Shown: positions 27,685 through 36,504 of the stretch, piece by piece
Layout of the letters: every line of letters starts with the position of its first letter
How positions within the stretch are numbered: position 1 is the stretch's first letter
From: Nitrosopumilus sp.
Lineage (GTDB): Archaea; Thermoproteota; Nitrososphaeria; Nitrososphaerales; Nitrosopumilaceae
Reading direction: 5' to 3'
Length of the DNA stretch: 55,823 nt
Assembly: GCA_029862745.1 (NCBI GenBank)
Contig: JAOTWS010000009.1
Location: 1-55,823 of the forward strand
Program-made: the position numbers and the translations under genes
The notes under the pieces: generated by a model
The model's input: the letters and a program-made list of their open reading frames with translations, nothing else
What the model was told of the DNA's origin: nothing
Databases searched by the model: none

Positions 27685-27737
27685 ATCTCTAGAGTAAAAG
27701 ATTAATCTCTTCAAAATTAATCTAATCTACAACTTCT

Positions 27738-28205
27738 AGAAAAGTTTTCATTTACAAAGCAGATGGAAGACAGATCCAATTCAATGAAAACAAGATTTAG
27801 TACATGTATTGGAAATGGAGCAAGTAAGCAAACTGCAAAACGAATTCTAAAAAAGTCAAATCCAAAGTTTATCTAGATATGACTCCAAATAACATTTACA
27901 AACAAGTCCTTTGTGCTATTTCTGAAGAAAAAGATCTCAAAGCATTACACCAAAAATACCAATTAAAGGATGCAATTATAAGAATGGATTATACATCTTT
28001 GCATTTTGAAAAGTATGGTGATTTCACACAATATGTAATACAACATTTCAAGTCTGGTGTAGATCATCATTTTGCTGGAGTTTCGTTTGAAATGATGGGT
28101 GATGATGAAAATACAGAGGAGCCTTCCAGAATCTGTTTTAATCCACGTCCTATTATCTCCATGATCCATACCTGCTCACGAAATAACACCTTCTTGAATT
28201 TATGA
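27738..28205 (+). pseudogene. ATP-cone domain protein, double frameshift
   Basis: Text of an ATP-cone (regulatory nucleotide-binding domain of NrdR and ribonucleotide reductases) runs through two frames: KVFIYKADGRQIQFNENKI then stop; in the next frame STCIGNGASKQTAKRILKKS; then back to the first frame at DMTPNNIYKQVLCAISEEKD and YQLKDAIIRMDYTSLHFEKY. The sequence K-x-D-G-x-x-x-x-F-x-x-x-K-I ... Y-x-L-K-x-A-x-x-R-M is diagnostic. Two compensating shifts, near 27785-27800 and 27870-27880, mark it as broken, although a 108-codon frame from ATG 27879 stays open. Confidence 0.7.
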
Positions 28206-28316
28206 AGTGATAACTCTTAGAAATGAAAACTGTTTTTTAATTTAGCATGATCTGTTAATATGTTAGATTATAACCCCCCTAGATGTTTTTAGAATAAAAT
28301 CAAAAGATGGTTGGTC

Positions 28317-28520
28317 ATGAAAGAGATTATTTTTACAAAGCGCACTATTCTTCTGTTGATGACCGGTATTGGACTGGTTCTTTTTTGGAGAGGAATATGG
28401 GAAGTATCTGCAAAATTATTTTCAGATGAGATAAGCTTGGTAGTTGGATTGATAATATTAATTTCAGTTGCAGTCTATGAAAGAAGACAAATTTTTCAGT
28501 TTTTTGGAAATGGAAGATGA
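28317..28520 (+). CDS. small two-helix membrane protein
   Basis: 67 residues from ATG 28317. Two hydrophobic segments (TILLLMTGIGLVLFWRGIW and ISLVVGLIILISVAVY) separated by a short charged loop, then a basic tail (ERRQIFQFFGNGR), suggesting both ends in the cytoplasm. Family unknown; stands alone between the ATP-cone pseudogene and the PAC2 gene. Confidence 0.6.
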   Translation: MKEIIFTKRTILLLMTGIGLVLFWRGIWEVSAKLFSDEISLVVGLIILISVAVYERRQIFQFFGNGR

Positions 28521-28677
28521 ATGATTCTCAGAGAGTAAAATAGAATCAAAAAGATTAGATCTCTTTAGTTAGTAATTATCATTTTTTATCAGTTTACATC
28601 AAAAATAAATTTAGTCATACCAGAACTGAAAATCAAGTAAATGTACTTTATTTGGTTTCAGTAGACAGTAATCAGTC

Positions 28678-29400
28678 ATGAGTTCAAAAGATATGCGGGA
28701 TGAGAAATTTTTAATTGTGGCATTCCCAAGTTTGGGGTTGGTAGGATCTTTTGCGACATCTTACCTGATGACTCAATTACAGATGAAAGATATAGGAGAA
28801 CTAGAAATTACAAAGATTTCTCCTGCATACAGAATTAGTCAGGGGGAAATCTTTGGACCAGTTCGAATCTACAATAAAGATAACATTTATTCCATTTTAG
28901 AAGATATTCCGTTGAATCCAATTGCAGCATATGATTTAATAATAAAATCACTAGAATTTGCTAAAACAAATAACATTAAAAAAATAATTATTCCGCGTGG
29001 ATTGGAGGTGGGTGAGGACTTCAAAGAGGAGTCTATTTCATATGGTCTGGCAGTCAACAAGAATTCTAAATCACTTTTGAGCGAATATAACTTACCACTT
29101 ATTCCTGGAGCAACAGTTCTAGGTGTTGATGCAAGTATTATTTCTGCATTAAAGAATTCAGATACAGCAAGTATTGTTTTGTATACTACTTGCAGAATGA
29201 TGATACCTGATGACGATGCCATAATAAAATCTATTAAGACACTTGCAGAAATCATCAAGGCTAAAGTAGAAATTGAAAAATTTGAGGAAATACTTGAAAA
29301 AATAGGCAAGAAGAATCAAAAAATGGTAGAAGAAACTAAAAAATATTTTGAGAATGCATCAGGAACACCTGCATCAATGCCGCCAGCAGGAATTGCATGA
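28678..29400 (+). CDS. PAC2 family protein (proteasome assembly chaperone-like)
   Basis: A 240-residue protein of the archaeal PAC2 family, related to eukaryotic proteasome-assembly chaperones. Beginning FLIVAFPSLGLVGSFATSYL, with the typical G-x-V-G after the first strand, then IPRGLEVGEDF and PLIPGATVLGVDASIISALK. The last 50 residues form a charged helix followed by a short Ala/Pro/Met-rich tail (PASMPPAGIA) resembling a disordered end. ATG at 28678. In archaea the family's exact role is not settled. Confidence 0.85.
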   Translation: MSSKDMRDEKFLIVAFPSLGLVGSFATSYLMTQLQMKDIGELEITKISPAYRISQGEIFGPVRIYNKDNIYSILEDIPLNPIAAYDLIIKSLEFAKTNNIKKIIIPRGLEVGEDFKEESISYGLAVNKNSKSLLSEYNLPLIPGATVLGVDASIISALKNSDTASIVLYTTCRMMIPDDDAIIKSIKTLAEIIKAKVEIEKFEEILEKIGKKNQKMVEETKKYFENASGTPASMPPAGIA

Positions 29401-29564
29401 TTAACAAAAATTAAAATGATTTTTTGGATTTTATTGGATTAGTTACTTGATGGTGGGAAATGATAATTTTACTGTCATGCTGATTCACACATTAGGATGT
29501 TGGAAAATCTGATGATTAATTTTCATGTCTAAATAGTATTGAATACCAAAATATTTTAAAAAAA

Positions 29565-30071
29565 TTAAATTATTTTTCTGGCTTTTTGAGCTTTTTTGAT
29601 ATTTTCTTTTCTGGCTTTTTGCTGCTTCTTGGTAGGTTTGTCCTTTTCAGGAATATTCTTTCTAGGTTTTGCATGGAAGATATTGCCTTTGTATTTTTTA
29701 ATTGGTCCTCTTAGATTACTTAGTATTTTTTTGATTTTAATATCATTTGACTTTAAATGACCATTTTCAACATATGCATCATTTTTGTGAATTAGCCAAC
29801 AGTGCGTTGCCCAACTACCACTAGATCTTTTTCCCGTAATTCTTTGTGTATGACCAGTTCTGCCAATATCATGAGTACGAAAAGTGTCAAATTCGGATTT
29901 TGGACGAACCACTATTCTATAATATTTACCATGAGGCCCCATTCCAGGTTTTTTTCTGGATCGTCCTTCAGGTTGACTTAACTCTCGTTGATGAGAAGTC
30001 ATGCTTTGCCATTTTTGCTGTGCTTTTTTTACATTTTCTTTAGCAGCTTGAATTTGTTTTGCAGTTGCCAC
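29565..30071 (-). CDS. basic conserved-type protein, unknown
   Basis: 168 residues, strongly basic. The core (GKYYRIVVRPKSEFDTFRTH, DIGRTGHTQRITGKRSSGSW, ATHCWLIHKNDAYVENGHLK) looks folded and beta-rich; flanks are Lys/Gln-rich helices (KQIQAAKENVKKAQQKWQSM, and KKQQKARKENIKKAQKARKI). The two flanks resemble each other, like DNA-binding Lys/Ala-rich tails. I do not recognise a characterised family. Confidence 0.7.
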   Translation of the reverse strand: MATAKQIQAAKENVKKAQQKWQSMTSHQRELSQPEGRSRKKPGMGPHGKYYRIVVRPKSEFDTFRTHDIGRTGHTQRITGKRSSGSWATHCWLIHKNDAYVENGHLKSNDIKIKKILSNLRGPIKKYKGNIFHAKPRKNIPEKDKPTKKQQKARKENIKKAQKARKII

Positions 30072-30392
30072 TATGTCGTTGTAATAACATTGTATTTAAT
30101 ATGAGAATCTAAATGTCAGTTTTGATTATAAAAAAGGATTTCAGAATACTCTTTGTTTTTTCTTTTGTTACAGTATATGATTTATGTGAATAATTAAAAT
30201 TATTTTACTATTGAATGCCTTGAATTGCCTTTATGCTATTTTTTGTTGAATCTAGAATTTCTTGATATGAAAAAGGACATTAAATAAACAAAATGAATAT
30301 CACAAATCAGAATCAACATAAAGTACAAATCTGTTTTTCGATATAGCGCTCTCAATTAATACTTAAAATAATGACAAGGAGAAAAAAGAGTT
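30072..30392. other. intergenic, nothing identified
   Basis: 320 bp, AT-rich, stops in all frames. It presumably contains the promoter of the basic protein gene on the minus strand. Confidence 0.4.
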
Positions 30393-30518
30393 ATGCCATT
30401 TGATGGTTCTAAATATTCTGAAAAAGCATTTGAAAAGGAATTGGAGATTGCAGAAAGGTTTGAATCAAAAATTACAGCAATGACCGTCATACAGTCAAAA
30501 ACAACTGCTAAATTCTAA
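30393..30518 (+). pseudogene. N-terminal fragment of a universal stress protein
   Basis: 41 codons reading MPFDGSKYSEKAFEKELEIA and ERFESKITAMTVIQ, i.e. the first strand, DGS loop and first helix of a USP, then a TAA. The DGSKYS motif matches the intact USP at 21290. Downstream to about 30660 only vague USP-like words remain (KGISFFAK). A dead remnant. Confidence 0.65.
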
Positions 30519-30682
30519 AAAGGAAGACCCGAGATAAAAATTCTAAAAAACAGAATGGTCATTACATCAAAATCAATTGGCATTTAGATAAAACAAAGAC
30601 ATTAGTCAAAGGAATAAGTTTTTTTGCAAAAGTGGTTTTACGAACATCGTACAACTCATAAACAATTATCATCATCCATAAG

Positions 30683-31099
30683 TTAGATATTTTTTGGTTG
30701 TTCATAGTCTTTTTTTACAACAAGTATGTCGAATCCCTCGTCCTTTGTAGGGGTCTCAAGATCCTTTAATTGTCTATTAATTGCAACCAATGGAAATTGT
30801 TCATTTCTCCTCATCCTCCTTTGATGGAGTAATCCAATAGATGTATTCATAAAAATTCCAATCATTTTAGCATTGTATTTTTTTGCCATATCGATATGCA
30901 TTTTTCGAATATCTAGTGTAAGATTAGTATCATCAACAACTATGCTCTTACCTTGCTTAAGACATTGTTCAATGTAGTTCATCTCCTTTTTTCTATTGTT
31001 GTCAAAATAATAAAGTCGTATTTCTTCATGATCAAAATTTGCTTTAACATAGGTGGTTTTACCACTTAATGCAACACCAATCATCAATACATAATCCAT
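30683..31099 (-). CDS. P-loop kinase-like ATPase (PNK/AAA_33 type)
   Basis: 138 residues. Walker A is GVALSGKTT at residues 8-16; the segment SIVVDDTNLTLDIRKMHIDM has the D-x-T-N-L-T signature of polynucleotide-kinase-like and AAA_33 proteins; RRMRRNEQFPLVAINRQLKD supplies the arginine-rich lid. These proteins phosphorylate nucleic-acid ends or small molecules; the substrate cannot be judged. Slightly shorter than related proteins (~150-170). ATG start at 31099. Confidence 0.82.
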   Translation of the reverse strand: MDYVLMIGVALSGKTTYVKANFDHEEIRLYYFDNNRKKEMNYIEQCLKQGKSIVVDDTNLTLDIRKMHIDMAKKYNAKMIGIFMNTSIGLLHQRRMRRNEQFPLVAINRQLKDLETPTKDEGFDILVVKKDYEQPKNI

Positions 31100-31213
31100 T
31101 TACATCATTTGTTAGACCAACTAATTACCGATTTTTAATGAATTAGAAAACATTTCTACACGACATATACATAATGATGACAAACTAATTATCACATCTT
31201 GAAATACTTTTTC

Positions 31214-32860
31214 CTATTCCATATCCATTCCAGGCATTCCCCCTGGCGATGGTGGCATTGCAGAGCCTCTTGATGATGATGCAACTATATTATCAATTCG
31301 TAATATCATGTTTGCAGTCTCAGTAGCTGCTTTTATTATTTGCTCTTTGACCTTGACTGGTTCCATAATTTTCAGTTTCTCAAAATCTGCAACAGTTCCA
31401 TTAATTACATCAACACCGGTATGTTTTTCACCATTACTTTGTTTTGATCTCAATTGTGTAATAGTATCAATAGGATTCATTCCAGCGTTTCTTGCAAGTG
31501 CAAGAGGAATAGATTCCATGGCATCTGCAAACTTTTCAACTGCAAGCTGATCCCTCCCAGAAAGCGACTTTGACCAGTCTCTGAGTTTTAGAGCAATGAA
31601 AGCCTCAGGAGCACCGCCACCATAGACGATCTTTGGTTTTTCAATTACATCCTTTACAACCATCAAGGCATCATGCATAGACCTGTCTGCCTCATCTATC
31701 ACTCTTTGGGTGCCACCTCGTAACAATATGCTAATTGCCTTTGGATTCTTGCATCCTTCAATGAATACCCAGTTATCCTCTTCGACTCTTTTTTCCTCCA
31801 CATTTTCTGCCAAACCAAGATCTACATCATTAAGATCATCTACCCTTCCGACTATTCTGCCATCAGTAGCTTTGGCAAGCTTTGTCATATCACTTTCCTT
31901 GATTCTTCTGACTGCAAGCATTCCTTCTTTACTCAAATAATGCTGAACGAAATCATCTATTCCCTTTTGGCACAAGACAACATTGGCCCCAGTTGATTTT
32001 ATCTTGTTTACCATGTCTTTGAGCATCTGATTTTCTTCTTCCATGAATGACTTTATCTGATTGGGGTTAGAGATGTTCAACTTTGCTTCAAACTCGGTCT
32101 TTTTAATCTCAAGTGCCTCACTTATCAGGGCAATCTTTGCATTCTCAATTCTTCGTGGCATGCCACTATGAACGATTTCCTTGTCAAGGATTATACCACT
32201 TACCAATTCACTGTCAGAAATTGAGCCGCCTGTCTTTTTTTCTATTTTTATGTTATCCAGATTGACTTTGAATGAATTATTTTTTTCTTCAATCACTTTT
32301 AATGTAGCATCAACTATCAATTTAGCAAGATCAGTTGCCTCAATTGATACAAGTTTTGTCTGCATTGATGTGTTTGCAATCTTCTCAAGGATCTCTTTAT
32401 TTTTTGATTCGATGTTTATTGTGATTTCAGACAAAAATTCAATTGCTTTTTTTGAAGCTTTTTTGTAACCTTCGGCAATTATCACAGGATGAATTTCATC
32501 ATCAATTAATGATTCTGCTTTTTCAAGCAGAGCGCCTGCAAGAACAACTGCAGATGTTGTACCATCTCCTACTTCACTGTCAGTAGCTTTCGCTACCTCC
32601 ACCATCATCTTTGCAGCAGGATGTTGCACCTCGATCTCTTTCAGAATGGTTGCACCATCATTTGTAATTGTAATATCTCCAAGAGAGTCTACAAGCATCT
32701 TGTCCATTCCTCTTGGACCAAGACTTGTCTGGATTATCTCGGCAATAAGCTTTGCAGCTCTGATGTTATTTCTTTGAGCATCACGTCCACGTGATTGTCT
32801 TGTTCCTTCTTTAAGCAAAATTATAGGAACACCCTCTGGTGTAGTTCCAACTTGAGACAT
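31214..32860 (-). CDS. thsA: thermosome subunit (group II chaperonin)
   Basis: A 548-residue group II chaperonin subunit forming double-ring ATP-driven folding chambers. Motifs: [15 protein letters not shown]-type text ([20 protein letters not shown]), the catalytic [12 protein letters not shown] near 95, the apical helical-protrusion region about 245-275, and the C-terminal [19 protein letters not shown]. It ends in the flexible tail [13 protein letters not shown]. The last ~85 codons are copied at 17253-17506. A second subunit gene is not in the window, so its ring partners are unknown; the symbol is generic. Confidence 0.96.
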   Translation of the reverse strand: MSQVGTTPEGVPIILLKEGTRQSRGRDAQRNNIRAAKLIAEIIQTSLGPRGMDKMLVDSLGDITITNDGATILKEIEVQHPAAKMMVEVAKATDSEVGDGTTSAVVLAGALLEKAESLIDDEIHPVIIAEGYKKASKKAIEFLSEITINIESKNKEILEKIANTSMQTKLVSIEATDLAKLIVDATLKVIEEKNNSFKVNLDNIKIEKKTGGSISDSELVSGIILDKEIVHSGMPRRIENAKIALISEALEIKKTEFEAKLNISNPNQIKSFMEEENQMLKDMVNKIKSTGANVVLCQKGIDDFVQHYLSKEGMLAVRRIKESDMTKLAKATDGRIVGRVDDLNDVDLGLAENVEEKRVEEDNWVFIEGCKNPKAISILLRGGTQRVIDEADRSMHDALMVVKDVIEKPKIVYGGGAPEAFIALKLRDWSKSLSGRDQLAVEKFADAMESIPLALARNAGMNPIDTITQLRSKQSNGEKHTGVDVINGTVADFEKLKIMEPVKVKEQIIKAATETANMILRIDNIVASSSRGSAMPPSPGGMPGMDME

Positions 32861-33043
32861 TATATTTCCTGATTTTGTTTTGATGTATTTATTGTTATGA
32901 TATAATTTTCATTTTTGAAATCATATTATTTTGATTGCAAAACAAAAACTTGTACTTTTTTATTAAAATTAGACAATTGGGAGATAAAACCAAATTTGAA
33001 AATCTGCAAAAAACATTAATCTATTTTTTAGCATACCGTTACT

Positions 33044-33529
33044 ATGAGTAATGAAAACAACGAGAAAGAGAGAAAAGAGATTGTACCATTTTGGCGTTCT
33101 GGATTTGGTGAACTAGACAAAGTCTTTGACAACTTTAAGCGAGACTTTGAACATGCATTTGCTCCTGCTTTTACAGCAAAACCTCTCCATCTATTTGACG
33201 CTACAACTACATGTGATTTGGTAGATGAGGGAGACAAGTTTGTAGTTACTGCAGATATGCCTAGAATAAAGAAAGAAGAGGTCAATCTTAATGTTGGTGA
33301 TGACTATATTGACATTTCAGCAGAACACAAGGAATCTGATGAAGAAAAGAAGAAAAAATACATCAGAAAAGAACATAGCGAGATATCAATTCATCGAAGG
33401 TTGTCTCTTCCTCAAAGAGTAAAGTCATCTGATGTCAAGGCCAAACTCAACAATGGAATACTCACAGTTGAGATTCCAAAGGAAAAACCAACTCCTCAAC
33501 CAAAGACTACAAAGATTCAGATAGAATAA
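33044..33529 (+). CDS. hsp20: small heat shock protein (Hsp20)
   Basis: A 161-residue alpha-crystallin-type holdase. The N-terminal arm (MSNENNEKERKEIVPFWRSG) is followed by the crystallin domain: DEGDKFVVTADMPRIKKEEV, VGDDYIDISAEHKE, a beta-strand HRRLSLPQRV and the conserved NGILTVEIPK. The tail ends TKIQIE, supplying an I-x-I oligomerisation motif. Divergent from the thermosome gene with a 180-bp shared upstream region, a reasonable setting for joint heat-shock control. Confidence 0.93.
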   Translation: MSNENNEKERKEIVPFWRSGFGELDKVFDNFKRDFEHAFAPAFTAKPLHLFDATTTCDLVDEGDKFVVTADMPRIKKEEVNLNVGDDYIDISAEHKESDEEKKKKYIRKEHSEISIHRRLSLPQRVKSSDVKAKLNNGILTVEIPKEKPTPQPKTTKIQIE

Positions 33530-33664
33530 AAATTCTATCTATATTTTTTACATTACAAATACCAAAAAACTTCTTTAGATCTGAATCATACACATAATTT
33601 AGATAAAAAAACTAGTCATTAGATAATACCAAATAATTTCTTAGAATGTCTACACTAAAGTAAT

Positions 33665-35986
33665 TCAAACTATTGGTTCAATCACTGACTTACAGCATTC
33701 ATCTAATAATTCAGCATAACGCTTTGCATCATATTCTATTAGATTTTTTTTATTATCATGTTGTCTTGTAAGTTCTATTGGCGTTACTCGCTTTGATTTC
33801 TTTCTAGAATAATCATTGATGATATATCGTATTTTTTGACCCTGTACTATCTCTTGTTTTCCTTCCCATTTTAGCTGATTTACTGCATCAGCCTGGATAG
33901 TGTTGCTGATGTAGGTTCCAGTTGATCTTGTTATTTTGTTGGTAAATACTAGCTGCTCTAATGGAACTTCATATTGGAATAACTCTTTTTCATGCCTGTT
34001 CTGGATTAATTTTGCCTCAGATATGGCCATTTTTAGTTCTGCAATAGTCTTGCAGGATGAAAACACCTGCAATATCTCCATCTGACATTTTTTGAAGAAT
34101 ACAGGAGTATCTCGTCTCCTTGATTCGATTCCTCTTATTTTGATGGAACCATCTGTTTTGGCGCCAAAGTATCTGTTTGGAACTGGGATAATTTTATTTT
34201 GTTTTGATGGCAAAAACACAATCCAGTTGTAAATATCAAGTGACATATCAAAGCCTGTCTCTTGTTCTATTGATTCTTGTAATTTTTGATAATCATTTCG
34301 TGTTGCATCTTTTTTGTAAAGCCATAATGAATCAACTATTCCGTGCAATACTTGAAAATGATTTGTTTCTGCAATCTTAATTGATTGTAGCAATAACTGC
34401 CGTGCAAATGAACAAACTGCCATATGAGCATCTATTCTTCCAAATTTTGCATTGTTAAATCCGAGATATCCAAAGGATGTAACCAGAATCCATTTTAGTG
34501 CCGCCTTTCTTGCCTTGTATGTTTCTAGTAATATCTCAGAGTCACTCTTTGTTGCATCAAAACTATCTATCAAATCAGTATACTTTTGTCTTTTTTCTAA
34601 CAAAATATTGATTGATTGGGGTACAATTCCTTCTCTTTTGCAGATGTAATAATCAAGCTCAGGAACAATAATTTTTGAATCCAAATTACAACAGCATTTA
34701 CAGTTTATTGTCTCAGCTGAGATATTCTTTTTTAGCATAATATTTCCAAAAAGTGATACAAAATCAAGTTCTGCTACATTTTCATACAGTCCAATCTTGG
34801 GTTCTAGTATCAATCCTCCTCTATCACCAATCAGTAAATCCATTCTTGACTTGAACTGTTCTGCAACAATTGGCTTCCAAGGAATTAATAATTTTCTTTT
34901 TGTTGCATTATAAAACTGGACAGAACTCATACACTTTCCAATTGATGCACGTGATGCAGTCTGCAACGGCAGACGACATGTTCTTGCTATTTCAAATAGT
35001 CCTTGTTCATTTTCATTTGACTGTTCATGCTCATAAAAAAAGCAGTTTGATGTATCTATGTGAATTCTGCCTAGAGTCTTGGCAGCAGTTGGCTTGTAGT
35101 ATATTTGGCCATATGCAAAAAATGAGTTTCCTTTCCTTTTTTGAGTTAAAATAGGCATATTTTTCTCTCTTCCAAGTACTAGTTTTTCTGAGATTTCATT
35201 TACTTGTGCTCTGTGTATTAAATATGGAAAGTCCCAAGAATCTCCTTTCTGAGTTATTATCAAATCAGGATCTATTCTATGAATTATCTTGATGCATTTT
35301 TGAATCATCTTTTTTTCAGAATCTAGTTGAATTACTATTTCATTGATTTGAATTGATTCTATTTTATCTGAGAATTGTGCTAGTCTTTTTTTCTTTGCTT
35401 GATTATTGCTGTTATCTGTTGGTTTGATGACATTTACTTGTAGTATGACTTTGGAGAATTTTGGTAAAATATAGTCAGTATCATGAATCTTATCAAGTGT
35501 AATCCACTTGTTATTACAGTCTATCTTATATTTGCCTAATACAAACAGATCATTTTCATAAAGATATGTTTGCTCAGGTGGAATATCTACATTGTATAAC
35601 CTATAGACTCCATATGGTTCTGATTGCTCAATCTTTTTTGCAACTGTAACAAGACTTTGTGAATTCTTTACTGTAATCTTTAGGACTTGCGATTTTCTCA
35701 GATCAGACACTTTCTCAAATCGATACACCAAAGAAAAACTTTTGACAAATGGTTTTATCATTGTGTTTGATAATATCCTTTCCAACTTTGACTGGTTATT
35801 TGATGCAACGTATAGTGATGGACTCCACTCTTTTTCTATCCTGTAAGTTTTCCTGTCTGCATCTTTAATCCAAAGTATTATCTTGTTGTTTATAGAATAG
35901 ATATCAAAGAGCCATCCTGTGATGTTTTGATGAAAATCATTATTGATTTTGCTACTGGCATTACTAGTATCTTCTTTCTTAGTCAT
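33665..35986 (-). CDS. aberrant family-B DNA polymerase
   Basis: 773 residues. Polymerase motif A is DFVSLFGNIM (Asp408), motif B KWILVTSFGYLGF (498-510, usual K-x3-NS-x-YG) and motif C HGIVDS (548-553) where YGDTDS is expected, so the first Asp is Ile550 while Asp552 remains; GIESRRRDTP matches the thumb-side motif. The exonuclease part is degraded: no DIE at the Exo I position (~180), a weak Exo II (GDSWDFPYL, 248-256) and no clear Exo III. A cysteine cluster CKCCC sits at 429-433. It ends a four-gene operon and overlaps the preceding gene by 1 nt. Probably a specialised, non-proofreading polymerase; whether it is active is open. Confidence 0.9.
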   Translation of the reverse strand: MTKKEDTSNASSKINNDFHQNITGWLFDIYSINNKIILWIKDADRKTYRIEKEWSPSLYVASNNQSKLERILSNTMIKPFVKSFSLVYRFEKVSDLRKSQVLKITVKNSQSLVTVAKKIEQSEPYGVYRLYNVDIPPEQTYLYENDLFVLGKYKIDCNNKWITLDKIHDTDYILPKFSKVILQVNVIKPTDNSNNQAKKKRLAQFSDKIESIQINEIVIQLDSEKKMIQKCIKIIHRIDPDLIITQKGDSWDFPYLIHRAQVNEISEKLVLGREKNMPILTQKRKGNSFFAYGQIYYKPTAAKTLGRIHIDTSNCFFYEHEQSNENEQGLFEIARTCRLPLQTASRASIGKCMSSVQFYNATKRKLLIPWKPIVAEQFKSRMDLLIGDRGGLILEPKIGLYENVAELDFVSLFGNIMLKKNISAETINCKCCCNLDSKIIVPELDYYICKREGIVPQSINILLEKRQKYTDLIDSFDATKSDSEILLETYKARKAALKWILVTSFGYLGFNNAKFGRIDAHMAVCSFARQLLLQSIKIAETNHFQVLHGIVDSLWLYKKDATRNDYQKLQESIEQETGFDMSLDIYNWIVFLPSKQNKIIPVPNRYFGAKTDGSIKIRGIESRRRDTPVFFKKCQMEILQVFSSCKTIAELKMAISEAKLIQNRHEKELFQYEVPLEQLVFTNKITRSTGTYISNTIQADAVNQLKWEGKQEIVQGQKIRYIINDYSRKKSKRVTPIELTRQHDNKKNLIEYDAKRYAELLDECCKSVIEPIV

Positions 35987-36231
35987 TATTTTTTGTTCTT
36001 TTCTTGTAATAGTAGAAATTCTATCATCTTTTGCTGTGTCAATACTAATGACATTAGCAGTGATTCTGTGGAATAATTATCTCCTTTGATGTTAATTGCA
36101 TTGGTATATCCATAACAATCTTGAATCATTTTTTCAAACAATACCCTGTCTTCTTTTCTTAGTGTGTCTCCAAAGGACTTCCATGATTCAATCTCTTTTG
36201 CAAGCAGATCATCGTTTGGAAATAGGCTCAA
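35986..36231 (-). CDS. small helical protein of the polymerase operon (81 aa)
   Basis: 81 residues, acidic, helical (AKEIESWKSFGDTLRKEDRV, LFEKMIQDCYGYTNAIN, then LLMSLVLTQQKMIEFLLLQE). Its stop overlaps the polymerase start by one base and its own start overlaps the upstream gene by 4 nt, so it is tightly coupled to both. It shares a general plan with the 85-residue upstream product (W-x-x-F...L-x-K-x-D-x-x-x-F-x-x-M), suggesting that the two are distant paralogues. Probably an accessory factor. Confidence 0.75.
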   Translation of the reverse strand: MSLFPNDDLLAKEIESWKSFGDTLRKEDRVLFEKMIQDCYGYTNAINIKGDNYSTESLLMSLVLTQQKMIEFLLLQEKNKK

Positions 36232-36485
36232 TTTTGTAGATTTCCTCCTCTTTTTTGCATAATCTCAGAGAGTTGTTTGTAGTGATGAAAAATCACTGAC
36301 ATGAGTAATGGATGTATCACAATTAGCTTGTGTACCATCATTCCTGATGAGATGTACAGTTTTGCAAAAGAGAACATGTCATCAAATGTCTTTTTGTCTT
36401 GTTTTGGAAGTTTTGATCTGAATTTTCTCCATCTCTTTTCTTCTTGAGATAAAGCAATGCGAAATGACGGAATAGTTCTACCCAT
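36228..36485 (-). CDS. small helical protein of the polymerase operon (85 aa)
   Basis: 85 residues, basic at the N-terminus (MGRTIPSFRIALSQEEKRWR), then KFRSKLPKQDKKTFDDMFSF and a hydrophobic helix around HKLIVIHPLLMSVIFHHYKQ that seems too short and His-rich for a membrane anchor. It overlaps the next gene by 4 nt (ATGA) and lies 19 bp after the RadA-like gene. Its first half parallels the 81-residue protein. I infer a binding partner of the polymerase or RadA-like protein. Confidence 0.75.
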   Translation of the reverse strand: MGRTIPSFRIALSQEEKRWRKFRSKLPKQDKKTFDDMFSFAKLYISSGMMVHKLIVIHPLLMSVIFHHYKQLSEIMQKRGGNLQN

Positions 36486-36504
36486 TTGTTATTTTTACTC
36501 TCCT

